Shown: piece after piece, positions 1-5,037 of the stretch | How the letters are laid out: each line of letters starts with the position of its first letter | Position numbering within the stretch: position 1 is the stretch's first letter | From: Schlesneria sp. | GTDB taxonomy: Bacteria; Planctomycetota; Planctomycetia; Planctomycetales; Planctomycetaceae | Length of the DNA: 5,037 nt | NCBI GenBank assembly: GCA_025353525.1 | Contig: JANXOO010001536.1 | Span: 1 to 5,037 of the forward strand | Direction: 5' to 3' | Translations under genes and position numbers: made by a program | Notes under the pieces: model-generated | Databases searched by the model: none | What the model saw: only the letters and a program-made list of their open reading frames with translations | Told to the model about the DNA's origin: nothing

Positions 1-2
1 CT

Positions 3-44
3 TCGTTGGAATTGTCGCTTGTCGCGGAAGAGCTCGTTCAGTAA
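3..44 (+). CDS. Possible 3' end of an upstream gene (partial)
   Basis: In frame 3 the first bases read SLELSLVAEELVQ and stop at TAA (42-44). The 13 codons mostly end in G or C, as in the confident genes here, and the residues look like an amphipathic C-terminal helix. The other two forward frames are open over the same bases (to 59 and 151) but give arginine- and serine-rich strings that read less like protein. The stretch is too short to name a family, and its start lies outside the window. If real, it is the tail of a gene on the same strand as the sigma factor, and the terminator-like hairpins at 245-344 would follow it. This rests on codon pattern only. Confidence 0.3.
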   Translation, partial: SLELSLVAEELVQ

Positions 45-244
45 CTTTCGAAGGGACTTGAAATACATGGCGTTGTCTCCCCAAATGGTTGGTCGTGTTG
101 CTGAACCCGCCGGAATGCTTTCAGACCGCAGTTTCCGCAAGGTACGAGATTGAAAATGCGCGCCCTGCGAAATCGTTACACGAAAATCGCAAAAAATGGC
201 GAAGGCAGGAGAACAGCGAGCACGCAGACTTCGTGTCCTGCCTC

Positions 245-269
245 GGCTCAAATTCTCAGCCTGTTTTTT
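245..269 (+). terminator. Terminator-like hairpin with T6 tract (first of two)
   Basis: GGCT (245-248) pairs with AGCC (258-261) across a 9-base loop, and six T follow at 264-269. The stem is short. A competing pairing exists: GCTCAAA (246-252) matches TTTGAGC (267-273) over 7 bases and would bury the T tract. Just upstream, AGGCAGGA (203-210) pairs perfectly with TCCTGCCT (236-243), with an inner CACG/CGTG stem. This could end transcription of an upstream gene or act on the sigma leader. Confidence 0.3.
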
Positions 270-310
270 GAGCACGAGCGACGGCGGCGCACGTTCAGGT
301 CAAACGGGAG

Positions 311-344
311 AGGTCTCAAGGCAATGACCTTCCATCTGTTTTTT
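311..344 (+). terminator. Terminator-like hairpin with T6 tract (second of two)
   Basis: AGGTC (311-315) pairs with GACCT (326-330) across a 10-base loop, extended by one possible G-T pair. Six T follow at 339-344 after an 8-base gap, which is long for a classical intrinsic terminator. The T tract sits in CTGTTTTTTG (336-345), identical to 261-270 behind the first hairpin. The pairing is exact, but the terminator role is inferred. Confidence 0.25.
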
Positions 345-407
345 GCGAACATATTCGAGTAGCCTTAATGTCGAATTTCATCCGAAATCGTTTTGCAAGA
401 AAGTCGA

Positions 408-1004
408 ATGCCAACGACATCTCTGACACTACTCGAACGCGTTCAGAATCAGACACCCGTTGAAAATGGCGGTGTCGTTCGTGATGCAGACGCCTGGAAT
501 CGACTCGTCGAACTCTACACGCCACTTCTGTTTCGCTGGAGCCTGAAGACGGGACTGAATGAGTCTCAGTCCGAAGATCTCGTACAGGAAGTCTTCAAGG
601 TGTTACTAACAAAAATCGGGGCGTTTGAACGAGAGCGAGATGGCTCGTTTCGAAAGTGGCTGCAGGTCGTCACCGTCAATAAATGTAAGGAACAATTTCG
701 TCGCAAGCAGCTCTCGATCACAAATGCCGATAGCAGCTTCGACCCACTCAGTGCCGTTTCCGATCCGGCTACCCTCGTCGAATTTTGGGAAGATGACTAT
801 TGCCAGCAGGTGATTCAACGCTCAATGCAGCTCATGAAGGCCGAGTTCTCGGAAAAAGTTTGGCGATCCTGTTGGGAGCACATTGTTCAGGGCCGACCTG
901 CGAGTGAGGTAGGCGAACAGCTGGGGATCACTGCCAATGCGGTGCGAGTTTATTCCTCCCGCATTCTGGCTCGCCTCAGAATCGAGTTTCGCGATCTTCT
1001 TTGA
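408..1004 (+). CDS. ECF-type RNA polymerase sigma factor (sigma-70 family)
   Basis: This 198-residue protein is an alternative sigma factor that would bind core RNA polymerase and direct it to a specific promoter set. Region 2 spans about residues 28-100: the DLVQEVF core-binding helix is at 57-63 and the promoter-melting/-10 recognition helix FRKWLQVVTVNKCKEQFRRK at 81-100. A poorly conserved linker (about 101-146) leads to region 4 (147-198), whose helix-turn-helix EVGEQLGITANAVRVYSSR would read the -35 element. There is no region 1.1 or 3, as expected for ECF factors, and the length is normal. I start at ATG 408 (MPTTSLTLLERV), the usual planctomycete opening; a TTG at 393 would add five residues (MQESR) and is less likely. 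The ribosome binding site is weak. The ZAS-bearing kinase at 2159 is the obvious candidate regulator. Class is certain from the motifs; exact ECF group is not assigned. Confidence 0.93.
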   Translation: MPTTSLTLLERVQNQTPVENGGVVRDADAWNRLVELYTPLLFRWSLKTGLNESQSEDLVQEVFKVLLTKIGAFERERDGSFRKWLQVVTVNKCKEQFRRKQLSITNADSSFDPLSAVSDPATLVEFWEDDYCQQVIQRSMQLMKAEFSEKVWRSCWEHIVQGRPASEVGEQLGITANAVRVYSSRILARLRIEFRDLL

Positions 1005-1063
1005 GAGCGATTCCACCAGCAATTTGAAGTGAATGCGATTGGCTTTTCCGTCGACAGTAGACT

Positions 1064-1094
1064 GGAACTGCAGGCAGTTTTGCGTAACAGTTCC
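1064..1094 (+). other. Stem-loop downstream of the sigma factor gene
   Basis: GGAACTG (1064-1070) pairs perfectly with CAGTTCC (1088-1094). Inside it, GCA (1074-1076) pairs with TGC (1081-1083) around a GTTT tetraloop, separated from the outer stem by a 3-by-4 internal loop. It starts about 60 nt after the sigma stop codon. No T tract follows, so it is not a standard intrinsic terminator. It could be a 3' UTR structure or, as DNA, a binding site. Confidence 0.4.
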
Positions 1095-1137
1095 TGCGCT
1101 TCTTGAAATCGCTTACGAGGTTTGTCAACTTCTGCAT

Positions 1138-1211
1138 TTCCGGTCAGCCAGTCAACGTGTGGATTTGCCGCTGTTCCCCAGTTCCATGGAACGACCGGAA
1201 TTTATTTTTTT
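1138..1211. promoter_or_regulatory. Nested inverted repeats followed by a T7 tract
   Basis: TTCCGGTC (1138-1145) and GACCGGAA (1193-1200) form an exact 8-base inverted repeat enclosing the 12-base perfect palindrome GTTCCATGGAAC (1181-1192). A T7 tract follows at 1205-1211. The palindrome could be an operator for a dimeric regulator. The hairpin-plus-T layout could also act as a terminator, although the outer loop of 47 bases is very large. Role undecided. Confidence 0.25.
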
Positions 1212-1366
1212 CAACAAATCCAATTTTTTTTTGTAACGTCATTGCCGATCTCGCATTTTCTTTGATGTTGACGCCAACACCCTGATGAATTCCGGACAAC
1301 GACCTGCAATGAATCATGGAGCGTTGGCCTCGTAACCCATGGGACGCCAATAAAAAAGGAACGAAA

Positions 1367-2047
1367 ATGCTGCGACGATTCTTGCTTATCTCGACAATTG
1401 CGACCGGATTCGGAATTTCCGGAAATTCGGATGCGCTTGCAGGTGGCTACACGACCTACGTCATCAACATGGCGCAATTGAATTACAAGACCCCTGTTCC
1501 CTACTCCAAAGCGTTCCGATCCGGTAATTCAGCAGACGTTTTTACGACATCAAGCGCGTGCTTGCAAAACATCAATCAGAGAGTGGCCCAGAACAAACTA
1601 AAGGGATGGGATTACGAGTGTTTTCTGGTTGTCTATACGGAAAAACGACCTCTGAATCCAATAGACGACGTAAGCACGCTGGCCAATTGCGCATCTGGAG
1701 CATATGGGAAATGGGCAGGTTGGATTGTCTATTGGGCTCCGGCTCGGGGGCGAGGTTATTTTCTAAACCCTTACAGTCAATTCAAAGCGTTTGGTCCATC
1801 CGCCGCTCCTGCCGCGACAGCCACGCCCACTTTCTTATCGCCCCCTGCAGGCAAGCCCGCCACTGCCCCTCATGCGGCAACTTCGATTTTAAGCGGGGCG
1901 AAATTCAGCTTGATTGAAACTCGAAGCCAAGGTTTGATACAATTCTCGCGATTTGTCGCTACGATGACAATGAGTTCTCACATCGAACGACGTGCCTCTG
2001 TAGTGCATCATCGGCTCAATGTCGCTTGCAGATTCTATAATTGCTGA
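1367..2047 (+). CDS. Unrecognised secreted protein with signal peptide
   Basis: The 226-residue product has no family I recognise. Residues 1-25 form a classical Sec signal peptide: positive start MLRR, hydrophobic core FLLISTIATGFGI, and a signal peptidase I site DALA before GG, so the mature protein should be exported. The body (about 26-143) is rich in aromatic and small polar residues and has three cysteines (C65, C85, C108). A Pro/Ala-rich linker (about 144-171) follows, then a tail (about 172-226) with a different, basic character. I chose ATG 1367 because AAAGGA (1355-1360) sits 6 bases upstream and the signal peptide begins exactly there; an in-frame ATG at 1316 would add 17 non-hydrophobic residues. 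The gene lies between the sigma factor and the kinase, all on one strand, suggesting a link to that pathway. The tail may be a natural extension or the result of a frameshift. Confidence 0.72.
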   Translation: MLRRFLLISTIATGFGISGNSDALAGGYTTYVINMAQLNYKTPVPYSKAFRSGNSADVFTTSSACLQNINQRVAQNKLKGWDYECFLVVYTEKRPLNPIDDVSTLANCASGAYGKWAGWIVYWAPARGRGYFLNPYSQFKAFGPSAAPAATATPTFLSPPAGKPATAPHAATSILSGAKFSLIETRSQGLIQFSRFVATMTMSSHIERRASVVHHRLNVACRFYNC

Positions 2048-2062
2048 CACGCTTGAAGCGTG
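2048..2062 (+). other. Short perfect inverted repeat directly after a stop codon
   Basis: The 15-base string CACGCTTGAAGCGTG reads as 7 bases, one centre base, and the exact complement of the 7. As RNA it would form a 6-bp stem with a TGA loop. It begins on the base after the stop codon of the secreted-protein gene. No T tract follows. It may protect or end the transcript. Confidence 0.4.
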
Positions 2063-2080
2063 GACACATCGAGACGATCA

Positions 2081-2111
2081 TGTTTCCCGCAGCGTTTCGC
2101 CACGGGAAACA
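2081..2111 (+). other. Strong stem-loop in the leader of the kinase gene
   Basis: TGTTTCCCG (2081-2089) pairs perfectly with CGGGAAACA (2103-2111). Within it, GCG (2092-2094) pairs with CGC (2098-2100) around a TTT loop, with a symmetrical CA/CA internal loop between the two stems. The structure ends 47 nt before the kinase start codon. There is no T tract downstream, so a classical terminator is unlikely. A processing site, a translational or stability element, or a dispersed palindromic repeat are the alternatives. Confidence 0.5.
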
Positions 2112-2158
2112 ACGAAGGGCTTTGAGAATAACATTTCTCAATTCGAACGGGTGTCAAC

Positions 2159-5037
2159 GTGCTGAACGAGAATCGCTGTCCGAACAGGGGTCTCCTGGAA
2201 TCTGCTTTGTTCGAAGATTTGTCCGAAGAATTAGCAACGGACATCGCGCAACATTTGATGGAGTGCGACGCATGTGCCGAAACAACGTTAAGCCTTGCGG
2301 CGGACGAAACGTTGGTTGCGAGATTGCGAAAGTCAGAAAAGACAACCACGCCCGAAGACGATCACACCGTCACGGTGGCATCCCCTCGAATTGCAATTCT
2401 CATCCGCAAACTTCGAGACCAGCCACTATCGCTGATTCGGGAAAATCCGAGTGGATCATTGGCCATCGTTGACGCGCCTTCGGTTATTGCGGCAGAAATT
2501 GATTGGTCAAAATGCTTTGAAAAGGCTCAATCGGCGAATGAGATCGGGCGACTCAACGGGTTTCGGGTCTTACGATTGCTTGGTCACGGTGGAATGGGAG
2601 GCGTATTTCTGGCTGAGGACATTCTCCTTGGTCGGCACGTGGCGTTGAAAATTATGCGACCGGAACTCAATTCTGTACCCGGTGCATCAGAGCGGTTTCT
2701 TCGCGAGGCCAAGGCGATTGCAGCGGTCCGCGACAAGAATATCGTGACCATTTTTCATGTCGGGCAAGAACTCGGCACCCCGTTCCTTGCCATGGAATTG
2801 TTGTTCGGCGAGTCGCTCGAATCGAGGTTGAAGAATGACGAGATACTCTCTGTCGCAGAGGCGGTGATGATTGGCCAGCAAGTTGCTTCGGGGTTAGCTG
2901 CTGCACATGATTCTTCGCTGATTCATCGCGATATCAAGCCTGCGAATGTTTGGTTGGAACGTCGCGCGTTGCGACAGGGTGATTCGACAGGCATTACCCA
3001 GGTCAAACTGCTCGACTTCGGGTTGGCGCGGCCGTTGGACGGGGATTCTTATCTGACATCGTCCGGAATGATTGTCGGGACGCCCTCGTATATGGCGCCC
3101 GAGCAAGCGAATGGCGACGAGATTGACGCACGCGCCGATCTCTTCAGTTTAGGCGTAGTTCTCTATCGGATGACGACGGGCCGGCTCCCGTTTCCAGGCA
3201 ACAAGACGATAGAGATTTTGAACTCGCTGGCCACGGTGACACCCGCGTCACCATGCTCGATCAATCCATCGGTCCCGCGCGAGCTGTCCGATCTGATTGA
3301 CCGACTGCTGGCAAAAGATGCGAAGTCTCGCCCTGAATCGGCCCTCGCCGTGGTTCAGGAACTGGCAGAAATCGAAACACGCAGGTTGGATAGACTGGCC
3401 CGTCCGGCAGTGGCTTTGAATCATAACGAGAATGAGAAGGGGACTGGCAGAAACCCTCATCCTTCAAAACCCTGGTTGATCGCAGCGGGCTTCCTGGCCG
3501 TCTGTATGCTGCTGGCGGTCATTATCATCACGTTGAAGGACAAGGACGGCAATACGACAAAAATCACGGTCCAGACGCCGGACGGAACCAGATTGGAATC
3601 AGTCGAACAGACGACCGATGGTGGGAAGAATCAAGAATCCAAATCCGTCAACGCGAACCCTGTGGCGAAATCCGAAGTCGCTTCCGCTGATGCGGGAGCA
3701 GCGACGCACATCTCGCTGGATGCACTCGATCCCGACAAGATTCCCGAGTCAGAACGCTTCGACTGGCAGCCGAAGGAATTGGTGGGTGTGATTGGAACGC
3801 ATCGTCTGCGGCATTGGGGACACATTGATAGAGTCACCTATAATCCGAGCGGAGATTTTTTCGTCAGTACGGGAATGTATTCGGGAGCACACCTTTGGTC
3901 GATGAAAAACTTCGAGCGTCTTGGTGGCAGCCTCGACCCCGATTTCCCGATTGGCGTCAGCCTTGGTTTCTCACCCGATGGCACATCGTATTACACCGGA
4001 TTGGGGAAGTACTCTTTCGATCTGTCTGATCGCGAGCATCCAAAATTCCGGCTGCTCGGCAAGCGCCCTATACACAAGATCGCAAGTCATGAACTCGCGG
4101 CGATGTCGCCGGACGGCCGCTGGATGGTGATGGCTGGCAACACGGGGAGCGAACGCGCAGGCATTCTTGAAGTGTGGGACATCTCGGGTAACGTTCCACG
4201 GTTTGTCGAAGAAATCGACTATGCGACGCGAAGCTATTCGATGTTCTTGTCGAGTTCCCAGGATGGTCGCCGTTTGGCATTAATGGCGGATGGCCCCGCC
4301 GAGGCACCAAAGCTGGTTATCCTGTTATGGGACGTCGACTGGGATGCGCCGAACGGTCCCGAGGTGACGCGGTTTGGTGAACCGATTCCGGCATCTTCTG
4401 GGAGCATCGGTTGCCTTGCGGCACTCTCGCCAGACGGGCAGAAGCTGATCAACACTTATTCTGGTTGGACGAAATCACAATTCCTAGATTTGAGTGTCCA
4501 ACCACCTCGCGTTGAATTTGAATTCGAGGCTACGAATTGGAAGAGTTTTTCACCCGACGGGAAATGGTTGGTCACTGCATCTCATCAGTTAGCTCTACGA
4601 CAGAAAACAGCTTCGGGTTGGGAAGAGCGAGCGACAATTCCGTCGACGACTGGGCAGAACTCCAACTTCTGGTTATCGCCTGACGGCCAGACTCTGATCG
4701 TCGGGGAACACGGAGTTGGCGTGATGCGAGCGTGGGATCTCTCGGTCAATCCGCCCGTCGAGCGATTCCCTTCGCGATACTATCGAGCAGCCGAGTTCTC
4801 GCCAGATGGGACGATGCTGGCGACGACCGGTGGCGAAATAAACGCCGTGTGGAAAGTGGATGGGGCCGCACCTCAACTGATCTCGGAACTAGGCAGAGGT
4901 CTCTATGAAATACTGCCACCATCGTTTTCGCCAGACTCCAAGTTGGTTGCGTTTCCTATGGCTTCCCACACTGGAGTAGTCTGGGATATCAGCCAGCCGA
5001 AACCACATTCGCCTATCGTTGAAAATGCACATTTTTG
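2159..5037 (+). CDS. Membrane Ser/Thr protein kinase with ZAS-like N-terminus and WD40-like repeats (3' partial)
   Basis: 959 codons are visible and the frame runs off the window. GTG 2159 (MLNENRCP) is the only reasonable start: the frame closes at TAA 2129 and the next ATG (2258) lies inside the first motif. Domains in order: (a) residues 1-45, zinc anti-sigma-like motif C7-x24-H32-x3-C36-x2-C39; (b) a variable linker to about 134; (c) Hanks-type kinase, about 135-402, with glycine loop G142-x-G144-x2-G147-x-V149, ATP lysine K164, helix-C E183, catalytic HRDIKPAN (D258, N263), DFG 286-288, activation-loop T300/S301/S302, and APE 313-315, so it should be active; (d) a single membrane helix, about 440-459; (e) a polar spacer with KDKDGNTTKITVQTPDGT, common in planctomycete membrane proteins; (f) WD40-like repeats from about 549. 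The kinase should face the cytoplasm and the propeller the outside. Partner and substrate are unknown; the ECF sigma factor upstream is the best guess. Confidence 0.93.
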   Translation, partial: MLNENRCPNRGLLESALFEDLSEELATDIAQHLMECDACAETTLSLAADETLVARLRKSEKTTTPEDDHTVTVASPRIAILIRKLRDQPLSLIRENPSGSLAIVDAPSVIAAEIDWSKCFEKAQSANEIGRLNGFRVLRLLGHGGMGGVFLAEDILLGRHVALKIMRPELNSVPGASERFLREAKAIAAVRDKNIVTIFHVGQELGTPFLAMELLFGESLESRLKNDEILSVAEAVMIGQQVASGLAAAHDSSLIHRDIKPANVWLERRALRQGDSTGITQVKLLDFGLARPLDGDSYLTSSGMIVGTPSYMAPEQANGDEIDARADLFSLGVVLYRMTTGRLPFPGNKTIEILNSLATVTPASPCSINPSVPRELSDLIDRLLAKDAKSRPESALAVVQELAEIETRRLDRLARPAVALNHNENEKGTGRNPHPSKPWLIAAGFLAVCMLLAVIIITLKDKDGNTTKITVQTPDGTRLESVEQTTDGGKNQESKSVNANPVAKSEVASADAGAATHISLDALDPDKIPESERFDWQPKELVGVIGTHRLRHWGHIDRVTYNPSGDFFVSTGMYSGAHLWSMKNFERLGGSLDPDFPIGVSLGFSPDGTSYYTGLGKYSFDLSDREHPKFRLLGKRPIHKIASHELAAMSPDGRWMVMAGNTGSERAGILEVWDISGNVPRFVEEIDYATRSYSMFLSSSQDGRRLALMADGPAEAPKLVILLWDVDWDAPNGPEVTRFGEPIPASSGSIGCLAALSPDGQKLINTYSGWTKSQFLDLSVQPPRVEFEFEATNWKSFSPDGKWLVTASHQLALRQKTASGWEERATIPSTTGQNSNFWLSPDGQTLIVGEHGVGVMRAWDLSVNPPVERFPSRYYRAAEFSPDGTMLATTGGEINAVWKVDGAAPQLISELGRGLYEILPPSFSPDSKLVAFPMASHTGVVWDISQPKPHSPIVENAHF
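3803..5037 (+). repeat. WD40-like beta-propeller repeats in the kinase C-terminus
   Basis: Nine copies of a strand-turn motif related to FSPDG are visible, beginning at residues 561 (YNPSG), 604, 649, 699 (SSQDG), 756, 797, 839, 880 and 923 (FSPDS). Spacing is 41-45 residues except around the fourth repeat, where it is 50 and 57. Most repeats end in a W-D-like strand (LWSM, VWDIS, LWDVD, WDLS, VWKVD, VWDIS). This is the usual WD40 period. The array is cut by the window end, so the blade count is a minimum. Such propellers bind proteins or ligands. Confidence 0.85.

Larger units (their letters stand above)
45..407. other. Non-coding stretch upstream of the sigma factor gene
   Basis: I see no convincing gene in these 363 bases. 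The ATG-started frames at 89-271 and 150-362 give basic, low-complexity products with no recognisable domain and no good ribosome binding site, so I treat them as chance. The stretch contains an 8-base inverted repeat (203-210 with 236-243) and two hairpins each followed by CTGTTTTTTG (listed separately). The bases just before the sigma gene (around 395-402) hold a weak purine-rich AAGAAAG that may serve as ribosome binding site. No strong housekeeping or ECF promoter could be assigned by eye. Confidence 0.5.
1005..1366. other. Non-coding stretch between the sigma and secreted-protein genes
   Basis: No convincing gene lies in these 362 bases. A 67-codon frame at 1033-1236 starts with ATG but lacks a ribosome binding site, ends in a T-tract-encoded F/N run, and has no domain. 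The stretch holds a stem-loop (1064-1094), a nested palindrome (1138-1200) and two T tracts (1205-1211 and 1224-1232) about two helical turns apart. The string GGAAC, the core of many ECF -35 elements, occurs here several times on both strands, but no matching -10 was found at the right distance. It probably contains the promoter of the gene at 1367. Confidence 0.5.

Noticed and set aside
89..362. Overlapping small frames upstream of the sigma gene
   Set aside because: Basic low-complexity products overlapping the terminator-like hairpins, without a credible start site.
343..371. TTGCGA with TAATGT at 17 bases as a housekeeping promoter for the sigma gene
   Set aside because: The -10 matches the consensus at only about three of six positions, too weak to list.
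1033..1236. ATG-started 67-codon frame between the sigma and secreted-protein genes
   Set aside because: No ribosome binding site, no domain, and the C-terminus is encoded by T tracts. It looks like chance.
1268..1296. TTGACG as a -35 element for the secreted-protein gene
   Set aside because: No acceptable -10 at 16-18 bases downstream.
1558..1917. 119-codon frame whose end contains CPSCG, suggestive of a zinc ribbon
   Set aside because: It overlaps the secreted-protein gene throughout, starts internally without a ribosome binding site, and has only one Cys pair in place.
2081..2111. GTTTCCCG...CGGGAAAC as a CRISPR repeat
   Set aside because: Only one copy, no spacers and no cas genes; it is a single hairpin.
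2041..2472. 143-codon + frame over the gap and the kinase N-terminus
   Set aside because: It is out of frame with the kinase ZAS motif, is full of Arg/His/Ser, and has no domain; it is a shadow of the kinase gene.

Overview
The window looks like planctomycete DNA, most likely a moderate-GC member of the Planctomycetaceae or a close relative. The evidence is the combination of three features. The first is an ECF sigma factor with the planctomycete-style opening MPTTSLTLLERV. The second is a long Ser/Thr kinase carrying a single transmembrane helix followed by the phylum-typical KDGNTTKI...TPDGT stretch. The third is a kinase tail made of WD40-like SPDG repeats. Genus cannot be fixed from this sequence alone.

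Layout, all genes on the + strand. (1) 1-44 may be the last 13 codons of an upstream gene. (2) 45-407 is non-coding and holds two terminator-like hairpins, each followed by the same 10-base string ending in a T6 tract. (3) 408-1004 is an ECF-type RNA polymerase sigma factor of 198 residues. (4) 1005-1366 is non-coding, with a well-formed stem-loop after the sigma gene, a nested palindrome region and two phased T tracts. (5) 1367-2047 encodes an unrecognised secreted protein with a clear signal peptide and a Pro/Ala-rich linker. (6) 2048-2158 contains two hairpins, the second an elaborate 31-nt structure. (7) 2159 to the window edge is a large multidomain Ser/Thr protein kinase of which 959 codons are visible. 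Its stop codon lies beyond the window.

Working model (inference): this is a signalling locus. The kinase has an N-terminal zinc anti-sigma-like (ZAS) motif with all four putative zinc ligands at the spacing seen in ChrR/RsrA-type anti-sigma factors. This is followed by a complete Hanks-type kinase domain, one membrane-spanning helix, and a WD40-like beta-propeller that should lie outside the cytoplasm. The gene two positions upstream encodes the sigma factor that could be its target. The propeller may sense an outside ligand, and the kinase/ZAS half may control release or activity of the sigma factor. The secreted protein encoded between them could be a target or a ligand of the pathway. ECF-kinase neighbourhoods are known in planctomycetes. 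The fused ZAS-kinase-TM-propeller arrangement plus the unknown secreted protein is the part most worth following up.
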